This document shows positions 17,630 to 26,068 of a stretch of DNA of 64,000 nucleotides, piece after piece. Every line of letters begins with the position of its first letter. Position 1 is the first letter of the stretch. The notes under the pieces are model-generated. The model had not been told where the DNA came from and ran no database searches. It was given only the letters and a program-made list of their open reading frames with translations. The stretch is from the NCBI RefSeq assembly GCF_014322765.1, contig NZ_JAASTZ010000003.1, forward strand, positions 149,793 through 213,792, read 5' to 3'. Source of the DNA: Listeria immobilis. GTDB lineage: Bacteria; Bacillota; Bacilli; Lactobacillales; Listeriaceae. Position numbers and translations under genes: made by a program.

Positions 17630-18289
17630 ATGACCGTTTTAAAAAAAATATTAGCATTCACTGGTTCCATTTTACTTGTCATTATTTTGGGTGGTATTCT
17701 TACTTCCATTATCCAAAGTGGCTTGATAATTGCAGCAATCACAATAGCTGTTGCAGCTGTCCTATTTTTCTTTTCATCCAAAGCTGGGGATCGCGCACAA
17801 ATGATTGCCACTGGGTTAACTAAAAAAGAATATAAATATATTCGCACCAACTTAGAAGAAGCTCGTGTGAAAATAATCCGCCTTCAAAAAATCATGACAC
17901 AAAATAAGGCTCTCTATTCATTCCAAGAGCGCAATAAAACACTTTTACTTACAAAACGGATTTACGGTATCGTAAAAGAAGATCCAAAGCGTTTTTATGA
18001 AGCAGAAGATTTCTTTTTCTCCCACCTTGATTCTTTGGTAGAACTTACGGAAAAATATGCTTTCTTAGAAAAACAACCTGTCAAAGACAAAAAAATCTAC
18101 CAAACACTTTCTGATACGCGCACACTTTTAAATGATTTAAGTCGTGTTATTGAAAAGGATTTATTTACGCTCTTAAATCAAGATGTAAACAACCTTGATT
18201 TCGAATTAGAAGTAGCAAAAAACTCCATTTCCAAACAGAAAAAGAAACTCGAAAGGGGTACAAAAGATGACCGAGAAAAAGCCAAGTGA
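17630..18289 (+). CDS. XpaC-like membrane protein (5-bromo-4-chloroindolyl phosphate hydrolysis family)
   Basis: 219 residues: two adjacent hydrophobic segments at about 10-28 and 32-49, then a charged helical cytoplasmic part with coiled-coil character ([20 protein letters not shown] and following). This is the XpaC family; the family name reflects an old screening phenotype and the true function is unknown. The ATG follows AAGGAGAAG. It overlaps telA by 23 bases, and the pair is conserved together in Firmicutes, suggesting a joint role in envelope stress or toxic-ion tolerance. Confidence 0.82.
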   Translation: MTVLKKILAFTGSILLVIILGGILTSIIQSGLIIAAITIAVAAVLFFFSSKAGDRAQMIATGLTKKEYKYIRTNLEEARVKIIRLQKIMTQNKALYSFQERNKTLLLTKRIYGIVKEDPKRFYEAEDFFFSHLDSLVELTEKYAFLEKQPVKDKKIYQTLSDTRTLLNDLSRVIEKDLFTLLNQDVNNLDFELEVAKNSISKQKKKLERGTKDDREKAK

Positions 18290-19466
18290 AGAAACGAATG
18301 AATTAAAAGACTTAGTAATTGAAAAAGAATTTAACCAGACGTTAGATGATCTTCTTGCTAACCCTTTTGGAACGGATGGTGCATCTGCAGCAAGTATTGT
18401 TAATAACGAAACAGATGCAGCTCCTCGTTTAGTAGATATGCTAACGGAAACAAACAAAAAACAAGCACTCGAATTATCGAAACAAATAGAACCAGGTAAC
18501 CAAGCTGCAATTCTTGGATACGGTGCGCCTGCTCAAGCTAAACTGCATGACTTTTCGCATTCAATGCTTGCTCATGTGCAAAAACAAGATGTTGGTCCAA
18601 TTGGAGATATTATTAGTGATTTAATGTATCGCCTACAAGAAGCAGATCCCGACGAATTAGCTGCTCGCAACAAAAATGTTTTCACAAAAATGTTCCACCG
18701 AGTAAAACAATCCATCAATGAAATTACTTCTAAATATCAAAAAATTGGTACCCAAATAGACCGCATCGCGTTGAAACTGGAACACTCCAAAAAGCGTTTA
18801 ATAGAAGATAATTCTTTCTTAGAACAGCTTTATGATAAAAATAAAGATTATTTCCAAGCACTTAATATTTATATTGCTGCTGGAGAATTGAAATTAGAAG
18901 AAATTAATACGAAAATGCTCCCAGAACTTCGCAAAAAAGCCGAGCAAACTGGCGACCAAATGGATTATCAAGAAGTAAATGACTTAACGCAATTTGCAGA
19001 TCGACTTGATAAACGGGTGTATGATTTACGATTAAGTCGTCAAATCACCATCCAACAAGCTCCGCAAATCCGCTTAATTCAAAATACAAACCAAGCACTT
19101 GCAGAAAAAATCCAGTCATCCATTATGACTGCCATTCCATTATGGAAAAACCAAGTAGCCATAGCGCTTACCCTACTTCGTCAACAACAAGCTGTAGCAG
19201 CTCAACGTCAAGTTTCTGAAACAACTAATGAGCTGTTAAAACGAAATGCTGATATGTTAAAAACAAATGCTATCGAAACAGCGCGCGAAAATGAAAGGGG
19301 TATTGTCGACATCGAAACCCTGAAAGAAACACAATCTAGCTTAATTGAAACTTTACAAGAAACGCTTAAAATCCAACAAGAAGGCCGTGCTAAACGTGCC
19401 GTAGCAGAAAAAGAACTTGTAACTATGGAACAAGAACTAAAAGAACGTTTACTTGAAATGAAATAA
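18267..19466 (+). CDS. TelA family toxic anion resistance protein
   Basis: 399 residues, no signal peptide or membrane helix, almost wholly helical with long coiled-coil stretches (residues about 130-390). [20 protein letters not shown] followed by [14 protein letters not shown] is the conserved core of the TelA/KlaA family. Family members have been tied to tellurite, nisin and cell-envelope drug tolerance in Listeria. The ATG at 18267 follows AAAGGGG inside the xpaC end; translation is coupled. It is followed by a bidirectional terminator. Confidence 0.88.
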   Translation: MTEKKPSEETNELKDLVIEKEFNQTLDDLLANPFGTDGASAASIVNNETDAAPRLVDMLTETNKKQALELSKQIEPGNQAAILGYGAPAQAKLHDFSHSMLAHVQKQDVGPIGDIISDLMYRLQEADPDELAARNKNVFTKMFHRVKQSINEITSKYQKIGTQIDRIALKLEHSKKRLIEDNSFLEQLYDKNKDYFQALNIYIAAGELKLEEINTKMLPELRKKAEQTGDQMDYQEVNDLTQFADRLDKRVYDLRLSRQITIQQAPQIRLIQNTNQALAEKIQSSIMTAIPLWKNQVAIALTLLRQQQAVAAQRQVSETTNELLKRNADMLKTNAIETARENERGIVDIETLKETQSSLIETLQETLKIQQEGRAKRAVAEKELVTMEQELKERLLEMK

Positions 19467-19483
19467 TGTCACATAAATAACGC

Positions 19484-19514
19484 AAAAACCACTCCTTTTT
19501 AAGAAGTGGTTTTT
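19484..19514. terminator. Bidirectional terminator between telA and the creatininase gene
   Basis: AAAAACCACT at 19484-19493 pairs with AGTGGTTTTT at 19505-19514 and gives T tracts both ways for the convergent genes. Confidence 0.88.
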
Positions 19515-19517
19515 GTG

Positions 19518-20261
19518 TTATTTAGTGAAATATTCATAGCCTTCTAAAACAAGTTCTGCCATTTTATTAGCAAAAATCTGCTCCATTTTTTTACCTTTTT
19601 CTTCTGTAGCAAGACTTGCATCTCCGTACACCCCACTCTTACTCAAGTCTCCTAATGAAATAGTTGTTTTTCCATATAATACAGGTTTTTCTGGATACTC
19701 TTTTACTGCTTTATCCATTGTCACTAGTTCTTTTTTAGTTGCTAGCATAAGAGAAGTTTCAAACTCACACGCATGAATCATTCCATACCAAGGTTCTGAC
19801 TCACAATTCGTTGCCATTACCTCTGAAAGTGACGGATAGAATAAATACAGGACAGGCATATCTAGTTCATCCGCTAATTCACGAACAGCATATTTCATAG
19901 AGCTATTATTCGAATCGTGTCCATTTATTAGTACAAGCATTTTTACGCCATATCTTGACACACTATGCGCTACATCTTTAATAATAGCTTCTACATGATG
20001 CTGCTGAATAGAGATTGTTCCTGGTATATCCCGCCATACCCATGAATACCCAAATGGCATAGTCGGAATAACTACTGCACCTGTTTTTTCAGAAACTATG
20101 TTAGCAAGGTTTTCTGCTAAAAAAATATCTACCCCGAGTGGCAAATGATGTCCATGTTGTTCAGTCGCTCCAAGTGGTAAAATGGCTACAGGAAAATCCG
20201 CTAATGCTTGTTGTACCTCATCTCGCGTCATATTAATTATTTTTTTGGCTGATTGCGTCAT
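19518..20261 (-). CDS. Creatininase superfamily amidohydrolase
   Basis: 247 residues, metal-dependent amidohydrolase of the creatininase fold. Metal-ligand motifs: LGATEQHGHHLPLGVD near residue 32 and LINGHDSNN near 112 (the usual family form is NGHGGN), plus a late Glu in HACEFETSLML. The substrate is unknown; creatinine is only the family name. It is the last gene of the GntR-PTS operon, 12 bases after the aldolase gene, so it likely acts on an intermediate of the same imported compound. Confidence 0.82.
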   Translation of the reverse strand: MTQSAKKIINMTRDEVQQALADFPVAILPLGATEQHGHHLPLGVDIFLAENLANIVSEKTGAVVIPTMPFGYSWVWRDIPGTISIQQHHVEAIIKDVAHSVSRYGVKMLVLINGHDSNNSSMKYAVRELADELDMPVLYLFYPSLSEVMATNCESEPWYGMIHACEFETSLMLATKKELVTMDKAVKEYPEKPVLYGKTTISLGDLSKSGVYGDASLATEEKGKKMEQIFANKMAELVLEGYEYFTK

Positions 20262-20273
20262 TACTCATCCATC

Positions 20274-20882
20274 CTATCTTTGAAAAGCTTTTGCATTTGC
20301 TCTTATTTTGTCCAGCATTTCTCTCGTTGCCCCGCGAGGAACTAGTTCACTCCCAATAGCATAAGAGTCACACCCTGCTGCTGCGTATTCTTCCTTATTT
20401 CTCGCATTTACTCCACCAACTGCCATTAAATGGATATCTGGAAATGGTCCTCTTAAACTTTTAACGTAGGTTGGTCCAAGCTCTCCAGCTGGAAACAATT
20501 TAAAAATTTCGACGCCTAATTGTAACCCTTCAATAATTTCTCCCGGTGAAAAAACTCCTGGAAAAATGGCTATTCCTTGTCGTTTGCTTTCTTTAATTAT
20601 ATTTTTCTCAAAACCTGGTGTAATAATAAATGTCGCGCCTGCTTGTTGCACTTTTTTTATTTGTTCTAGATAGACAACGGTACCTGCTCCAAGTGTTAAT
20701 TGTTCTTTTGAATAGTGTTGGCTTAATGCTTCTAGACACCCTAACCCCTTTGCTTCATTACTAAGCGAAACCTCAAGCGTTGTAATCCCCTCATCTATTA
20801 AAACTTCCACAATGGGAATGATATCCACTGGGTCCACATCACGAATTATGGCCATGATTTCATTTTTTTCGATGGTTATCAA
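20274..20882 (-). CDS. KDPG/KHG-type aldolase
   Basis: Class I 2-keto-3-deoxy-6-phosphogluconate aldolase family, cleaving a keto-deoxy sugar acid to pyruvate plus an aldehyde. The Schiff-base Lys lies in VEIFKLFPAGELG near residue 123, and the Glu of TLEVSLSNE and GAGTVVYLEQ complete the site. I choose the TTG at 20882, nine bases after a very strong AAAGGAGGGG, giving 202 residues; the longer frame to 20915 would overlap the previous gene. The exact substrate in this operon is not known. Confidence 0.85.
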   Translation of the reverse strand: MITIEKNEIMAIIRDVDPVDIIPIVEVLIDEGITTLEVSLSNEAKGLGCLEALSQHYSKEQLTLGAGTVVYLEQIKKVQQAGATFIITPGFEKNIIKESKRQGIAIFPGVFSPGEIIEGLQLGVEIFKLFPAGELGPTYVKSLRGPFPDIHLMAVGGVNARNKEEYAAAGCDSYAIGSELVPRGATREMLDKIRANAKAFQR

Positions 20883-20896
20883 ACGTATCCCCTCCT

Positions 20897-21814
20897 TTAA
20901 AATTTTGCTAACCAATTAGCTGGATTTTCATAAAAGATTGCGTTAATCTCTTTTTCACTAACACCCTCTTCTAATAATCTAGGAATAAATTTAGTTTTTA
21001 TATAACGGAAACCTGGTCCTCCGCCATAAGCATGCAGATAACTTTTTCTCCCCATATCACCAGAAATAAGTAGTTTATCTCCAAAGCCATGTTCAAGCAT
21101 ATTTTTCACTAAATCAACCCGTGTGCTATCTGGATAATATTTTACTTTGCCACACCCATCAAATTGTACATAAGCACCTTTTTCAGCGAGTTTTAAATGA
21201 TAGTATGGGTCGGCATTACGATCACTATGCCCAACTGCAACCAATTCTAAATTAACACCTTCTTCTTCTAAAATGGCTAACATCTCTTGTCCCATTGTTC
21301 CAGCTTCTGTATGCAACCAGATAGGCGCACCGGTTTCTTTTTGTGCCCAAGCAACCGCACGAGTTACTTTTTCTTCTAAAGGATGAATCAAATTGTACCA
21401 AGAACCAGATTTTAAGATTCCTGCTCTAGCATCTGACCCATCCATTCCTTTTTCAATATCATGAATTAATCGATCGGTAATTTGTTGGATGGATTCTTCT
21501 CGTACCCAATCTGGAAAATAAATATGCTTATTAAATCCGGTTACACCTAAAACATTGACCCCCGACTCTTCGGACATGGATTTTAATTTATTCCCATCGC
21601 GGCCGTAATCAAGCGTCGAAGCATCTACTAATGTTTTTCCACCAATAGAATGAAATGTTTTTAATTCCTCTAAAGATGCAGCATAATTTGTTAACTCAAA
21701 ATCACGATCTTTTTGAACTGGGGGTGGGCAACACCATAAATGTTCATGTGAATACGTAAACCCCAAGCTTTCTTTAGAAATATCACCAAGTACTGTTCTG
21801 ATTTTCTTTTCCAT
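20897..21814 (-). CDS. Phosphotriesterase-like metal-dependent lactonase
   Basis: 305 residues, amidohydrolase-fold PTE family. Metal ligands: SHEHLW near residue 22, the carbamylated Lys in AGILKSGS near 137, WLHTEAGT near 171, VGHSDRN near 199 and ISGDMGR near 254. Characterised Listeria relatives hydrolyse phosphorylated sugar lactones rather than phosphotriesters. A lactonase fits an operon with an ascorbate-type PTS and an aldolase. The ATG follows AAAGGAG. The metal site looks intact. Confidence 0.85.
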   Translation of the reverse strand: MEKKIRTVLGDISKESLGFTYSHEHLWCCPPPVQKDRDFELTNYAASLEELKTFHSIGGKTLVDASTLDYGRDGNKLKSMSEESGVNVLGVTGFNKHIYFPDWVREESIQQITDRLIHDIEKGMDGSDARAGILKSGSWYNLIHPLEEKVTRAVAWAQKETGAPIWLHTEAGTMGQEMLAILEEEGVNLELVAVGHSDRNADPYYHLKLAEKGAYVQFDGCGKVKYYPDSTRVDLVKNMLEHGFGDKLLISGDMGRKSYLHAYGGGPGFRYIKTKFIPRLLEEGVSEKEINAIFYENPANWLAKF

Positions 21815-21837
21815 TCTAATCCATCTCCTTTATTATT

Positions 21838-23106
21838 TTAAAGCGCAATACCAAACAATACTCCGATTAGGCGAATAATTACTATAACGATAATTGCATC
21901 TGTTGAGGCAAACCATAGCCCTTGAATACCATAACCGTCTAATCCTAATATCGGGTAAGCAATTGCAACAATCATTTGGAAAACAAATCCAAGTAAAAAA
22001 CCAGCAATAATCGCTCCACGTCTTCCTCCCATAGCATTACCAAATACTCCAGCTGCACCTCCCATAAAGAACAACCCAATTACTGAAGGTAGTACCACAA
22101 CTGGCATCATTGTCGAAATCAGTGTTGCTCCAAGTCCACCAACTACTGCACATAAAAAGCCAATCGTTGTTGCTGTTGGTGCAAATGAGTAAAAAATGGG
22201 TACATCTAGTGCAGGAATTGCTCCAGGAACAATTTTTTCGCTAATCCCTTTAAATGCTGGAACGAGCTCACCTAAAAACATTCGTACGCCTTGAAGTAGT
22301 ATTAATATTCCGACAACAAAAGTAAATGCTTGCAATATTGCGAATAATACATCGCTTTGTGTCCCTGCTAATTCTCTCATTACAGGCTCATCTACAAAGA
22401 AGGAAGTGAAGATGTAAATTACCGCCATCACAATTCCCATTAATACGGACATTTCCTTTAAAAAGTCTAATTTCTTTGGTACTTTTATATCTTCCGTAGA
22501 TTTTGCTTTATTTCCAAATTTACCACCAATCCATCCTGTTGACCATACTAGTGAACTTCCCCAGAAACCAAAACCGACATTATCATTACCAGTTACTTTA
22601 CGTACAAATGGTTGAGCTAAGGCAGGGAAGACAATGCTTGAAATCCCTTGAGCAATGGAACCGAATAGAATTATTTGCCAGCTGCTAAAGCCCATTTGAT
22701 CAAATACGATTGCCATAGTAGCCGCAAATGAAAACATCATATGACCAGTTAAAAAGATATATTTCCATCTAGTCGTTCGAGCAAGAATAACATTAATAAT
22801 AAAACCAAATACGAGAATTAAAGATGTTTCTGTTCCTAAAACTTGCTGTACTGCGGCAGCAATTGCATTATCTTCTGCAACCACCCCTTTTAATTGGAAG
22901 GCATTTTCAAACATTGTACTAAAAGGTATTAAACTTCCAACAATAATTGCTGATCCTTGTTGTAACATAATAAAGCCAAAAATAGTTTTAAGTGTTCCTT
23001 TGATAATATCCGAGCTTGTTTTTCGTAAAGCAATTAATCCAATGGCTGCGATGATTCCTAATATAAATGCTGGTGTAGATAAAATTTCTGTGATGAAAGT
23101 GAGCAT
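21838..23106 (-). CDS. PTS ascorbate-family (SgaT/UlaA) membrane subunit IIC
   Basis: 422 residues with about ten or more hydrophobic helices of the UlaA fold; conserved features include the loop LQGVRMFLGELVPAFKGISEKIVPGAIPALDVP and FFMGGAAGVFGNAMGGRRGAI. It imports and, with IIB and IIA, phosphorylates its sugar. The family transports L-ascorbate, but neighbours differ from the ula pathway, so the substrate is open. The ATG follows AGGAGG. It lies between the IIB and lactonase genes. Confidence 0.88.
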   Translation of the reverse strand: MLTFITEILSTPAFILGIIAAIGLIALRKTSSDIIKGTLKTIFGFIMLQQGSAIIVGSLIPFSTMFENAFQLKGVVAEDNAIAAAVQQVLGTETSLILVFGFIINVILARTTRWKYIFLTGHMMFSFAATMAIVFDQMGFSSWQIILFGSIAQGISSIVFPALAQPFVRKVTGNDNVGFGFWGSSLVWSTGWIGGKFGNKAKSTEDIKVPKKLDFLKEMSVLMGIVMAVIYIFTSFFVDEPVMRELAGTQSDVLFAILQAFTFVVGILILLQGVRMFLGELVPAFKGISEKIVPGAIPALDVPIFYSFAPTATTIGFLCAVVGGLGATLISTMMPVVVLPSVIGLFFMGGAAGVFGNAMGGRRGAIIAGFLLGFVFQMIVAIAYPILGLDGYGIQGLWFASTDAIIVIVIIRLIGVLFGIAL

Positions 23107-23121
23107 CGTAATCCTCCTTTT

Positions 23122-23403
23122 TTATGAAGCAAAATATAGTTTTATAATAGGTAACACTTTTTCTTCAATTTCTTTTTTATCAAGAATGTTGATAATCGGG
23201 ATAACTTTTGCTGATTCACCTGCTAATTCTGCAGCTATTTCACTGGAAGCAACAATCGCATCACAAGTCCTTCCTTTGGCACTACTTAAATCAGTGGCCT
23301 CTCCGTCTACTTTATAACCGTGTTTTTTCGCCATATCTTGAATTTCCATCAATAACATCAAACTTGTTCCAAAACCCATTCCACAAACTGTTAAAATTTC
23401 CAT
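23122..23403 (-). CDS. PTS ascorbate-family subunit IIB
   Basis: 93 residues, the phosphocysteine domain. MEILTVCGMGFGTSLML places the active Cys at residue 7 in a P-loop-like turn. The frame is open to 23454, but AGGAGG lies eight bases before the ATG at 23403, four bases after the IIA stop. It transfers phosphate from IIA to the sugar bound by the IIC. Confidence 0.9.
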   Translation of the reverse strand: MEILTVCGMGFGTSLMLLMEIQDMAKKHGYKVDGEATDLSSAKGRTCDAIVASSEIAAELAGESAKVIPIINILDKKEIEEKVLPIIKLYFAS

Positions 23404-23407
23404 AAAC

Positions 23408-23848
23408 TTAATCCTCCTTTTTAATGGTATGTAATATTTCAACTTTGTTATCACTTGTCATAAGCAGCTTTAATTTTTCTTCATTTGTTAAAACTCTGCT
23501 TAATGCTTGTAACATTTTAATATGGAAATTTGTATCCACGCCACCGATAGCAATGACTAATTTAACATCATCGTTTTCTGGATGACCAAATTTAAGGGGA
23601 TTTTTTAAGCGAACAATTGACATACATTGTTTAGTTACACCATGTTCTGGTCTAGCATGTGGGATTGCAATGTGCGGCGCGAGTACAATGTAGGGTCCAA
23701 GTGTTTGATAACTTTCAACCATTGCATCCACATAACTAGGTAAAGCGCTTTCACTTTTTACTAAGAGATGTCCAGCAGCTCTTATGGCTTCTACTGGGCT
23801 ATCAACTTCAATATCCAACTCCATTTGTTCTAAAGTAATTGGCAACAT
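23408..23848 (-). CDS. PTS subunit IIA (fructose/mannitol superfamily)
   Basis: 146 residues, PTS EIIA type 2 domain; the active His is in APHIAIPHARPEHGV near residue 68. The frame is open to 23896, but the ATG at 23848 directly follows AAAGGAGG. It takes phosphate from HPr and passes it to IIB. It starts 16 bases after the GntR gene. Confidence 0.9.
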   Translation of the reverse strand: MLPITLEQMELDIEVDSPVEAIRAAGHLLVKSESALPSYVDAMVESYQTLGPYIVLAPHIAIPHARPEHGVTKQCMSIVRLKNPLKFGHPENDDVKLVIAIGGVDTNFHIKMLQALSRVLTNEEKLKLLMTSDNKVEILHTIKKED

Positions 23849-23864
23849 CCTTTTTCCTCCTTTA

Positions 23865-24614
23865 TTAAATAATATGTTTTTTTGTACGACCTTCAAGTTC
23901 GGCTAAATATTGATAACGATCTCCACGTGCTACCATATCAACAACTTCAATTGGGATGTTCCCTTTCATATAGGAAGTACGTCGAACATGTAAAACAGCG
24001 GAATCTTCCGGAATTACTAACAAAGCAGATTCGATAGGGTTAGATAATCTTGCAGTAATCATTTCATCTGCATGTACTAAACTTATATTGTAAATTTTTT
24101 CCAAATCATAGTAGAGAGAATCAGATCTTAATCCTGTTTCAATTAGACCAGGAACATATTTCGCGCGCAGATAATTAATCATAATAGCAACTGGTTCTCC
24201 GTCAATTTCTCGTACACGTCGAATGCATACCACTTGCTCATTTTTATCTAGTTGTAATGCAGCACGAATTTTCTTAGAAGGTGGCACAATCGAAATTTCT
24301 GTACTAATTGTTTTAGAATCTTTATGTTGTATCTTCATTTCTTCTGACCAACTAAAAATCCTTCCAAGTCCTTGCGTGGTCTTTGTTTGGCTTACAAAGG
24401 TCCCTTTTCCCTGTTGTTTATTTACGATTCCTTCATTTACTAGCTCTTCTATCGCTTTTCGAACGGTCATTCTACTAACTTGATACATCTTTTCAATTTC
24501 TGTTTCTGTTAAAAGTAAATCTCCTACAGACATATCTTGTTCGATTTTTTCTTGAAGTTCATTTTTTAATTGTACGTAAAGCGGTGTAGAAGCTGATTTG
24601 TTTAATTTTTTCAT
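23865..24614 (-). CDS. GntR/HutC family transcriptional regulator
   Basis: 249 residues: N-terminal winged helix (PLYVQLKNELQEKI to GTFVSQ, about 10-75) and C-terminal UTRA ligand-binding domain (VCIRRVREIDGEPVAIMINYL onward). It is the first gene of the PTS/lactonase/aldolase/creatininase operon, so it is probably its autoregulated local regulator responding to a phosphorylated intermediate (inference). Confidence 0.9.
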   Translation of the reverse strand: MKKLNKSASTPLYVQLKNELQEKIEQDMSVGDLLLTETEIEKMYQVSRMTVRKAIEELVNEGIVNKQQGKGTFVSQTKTTQGLGRIFSWSEEMKIQHKDSKTISTEISIVPPSKKIRAALQLDKNEQVVCIRRVREIDGEPVAIMINYLRAKYVPGLIETGLRSDSLYYDLEKIYNISLVHADEMITARLSNPIESALLVIPEDSAVLHVRRTSYMKGNIPIEVVDMVARGDRYQYLAELEGRTKKHII

Positions 24615-24652
24615 ATAAGTTTCATTCCTCTCGAAAGGTTGTCTTTTGATTC

Positions 24653-24694
24653 ATTATAACATTCATAATAAAATTTTCAATAAACATTATAACC
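24653..24694 (-). promoter_or_regulatory. Promoter of the GntR-PTS operon with repeated TTATAATG motifs
   Basis: Minus-strand -35 TTGAAA (plus 24676-24681), 17-base spacer, -10 TATAAT (plus 24653-24658). The string GTTATAATG around the -10 recurs at plus 24686-24694 just upstream of the -35; this pair may be the GntR operator (inference). Confidence 0.55.
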
Positions 24695-24768
24695 TTTCGT
24701 TGGTTTCAGTGTATAACATCATGATGAATTAGTCAATATTTTTCTAAAGATTATAATGCATCAAATAA

Positions 24769-24804
24769 AAAAACAGAAAAGTGATTGCTTCACTTCTCTG
24801 TTTT
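24769..24804 (-). terminator. Terminator after dinB
   Basis: AAAACAGAAAAGTGA pairs with TCACTTCTCTGTTTT around a short loop (24769-24804), with a T run on the minus strand. The stem overlaps the dinB stop. Confidence 0.8.
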
Positions 24805-25873
24805 ATAGCCCTTCCAAGCGTAAGTTCTCGAAGTAAACTGGCTTGAGATTCGTTACGGTTAGACCGATCAAACGAATGCTTTCTTTGCCAGTATAGCTTT
24901 CTCTAAGTAGTAATGCTGCTGCTTGATAAATTTGCTGGGCGTCTTGAATATATTCATTTAAAGTTAATCGTTTTGTTATGGTTGTAAAATCACTATATCG
25001 TAATTTTAGTACTACCGTTTTACCATGCTTTTGTAGTTTCATCAGTCTTTCTTCTACTTTTTTAGCAAAAATCATTAAATTTTGTTCTAAAATGCGTTCA
25101 TCTAAAACATTAAATTCAAAAGTCGTTTCTTTTCCCACAGATTTTCGGTCACGATGCGGATTTACAACATTATTAGAACGTCCTCGAACATGACGATACA
25201 AATGATAGCCTTGCTTATGCAACTCACGGATTAAGTCCCATTCACTCCATTGTTTCAAGTCGAAACCTGTTTCAATGCCTAACCGATGAAGTTTTTCTGC
25301 TGTAACTTTACCAACTCCATAAAATTTAGTTACAGGAATTTTTTCTAAAAAAGCTTCTGCCTCACTAGGAGAAACGACAGTAATTCCTGCAGGTTTTTGA
25401 TAGTCGGATGCGATTTTAGCAATAAATTTATTAAATGAAACGCCTGCTGATGCTGTTAATCCTAATTCACGATAAATTGTTCGTTGAATATCTTGAGCTA
25501 TAAGTGTAGCGGATTTTATTCCTTTTTTATTTTCAGTTACGTCAAGATAAGCCTCATCCAGTGATAACGGCTCAATAATATCCGTATATCTGGAAAATAT
25601 TTCTCGAATTTGACTTGAAACTTCGACATAATGCTTCATATTGCCATGAATGAAAATACCATTAGGGCAAAGTTTTACTGCTTGTCGAGTAGGCATAGCA
25701 GAATGTACTCCGAATTTTCGTGCTTCATAAGAACAAGTGGATACTACGCCTCGTTTGTTTGGATCACCACCAATAATTAGTGGCTTTCCACGAAACTCTG
25801 GATGATCGCGTTGTTCTACAGATGCATAAAAAGCGTCCATATCAATATGAATAATTTTTCTACTTGTATCCAT
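24803..25873 (-). CDS. dinB: DNA polymerase IV
   Basis: Y-family translesion polymerase, 356 residues. Palm motifs: IIHIDMDAFYASVE (metal Asp) near residue 7 and EPLSLDEAYLDV near 105; helix-hairpin-helix thumb FYGVGKVTAEKL near 180; little-finger domain after about 240. No beta-clamp peptide was identified with confidence at the C-terminus. The ATG at 25873 follows GAGGTG and fits the family length better than the open frame to 25894. A LexA box lies 26 bases upstream. Confidence 0.95.
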   Translation of the reverse strand: MDTSRKIIHIDMDAFYASVEQRDHPEFRGKPLIIGGDPNKRGVVSTCSYEARKFGVHSAMPTRQAVKLCPNGIFIHGNMKHYVEVSSQIREIFSRYTDIIEPLSLDEAYLDVTENKKGIKSATLIAQDIQRTIYRELGLTASAGVSFNKFIAKIASDYQKPAGITVVSPSEAEAFLEKIPVTKFYGVGKVTAEKLHRLGIETGFDLKQWSEWDLIRELHKQGYHLYRHVRGRSNNVVNPHRDRKSVGKETTFEFNVLDERILEQNLMIFAKKVEERLMKLQKHGKTVVLKLRYSDFTTITKRLTLNEYIQDAQQIYQAAALLLRESYTGKESIRLIGLTVTNLKPVYFENLRLEGL

Positions 25874-25898
25874 AACTGCACCTCTTTCTAGCAAAAAA

Positions 25899-25912
25899 CG
25901 AACAAGTGTTCT
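25899..25912 (-). promoter_or_regulatory. LexA (SOS) box upstream of dinB
   Basis: CGAACAAGTGTTCT matches the Gram-positive LexA consensus CGAACRNRYGTTCG except the last base; the GAAC-N4-GTTC core is perfect. It supports DNA-damage induction of dinB. Confidence 0.85.
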
Positions 25913-26017
25913 TATTGTAATTATAAACGTATTCTTTGTTAATTACAAGTATAAAATCTTTGTTTTTTAACTTTTTAAGGCTTACTTCAAGTAGTGTTTA
26001 GCGAGGTTTCTTTACAT

Positions 26018-26058
26018 AGAAAAACACTCTAACCATTAACTTGGTAGAATGTTTTTCT
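26018..26058 (-). terminator. Terminator after the arylsulfotransferase gene
   Basis: AGAAAAACACTCTAACC at 26018-26034 pairs, with small bulges, with GGTAGAATGTTTTTCT at 26043-26058. Confidence 0.75.
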
Positions 26059-26068
26059 AATCAGCGCA

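Noticed and set aside
20883..20915. Longer start for the KDPG-type aldolase overlapping the lactonase gene
   Set aside because: The extension would run through the strong AAAGGAGGGG that serves TTG 20882.
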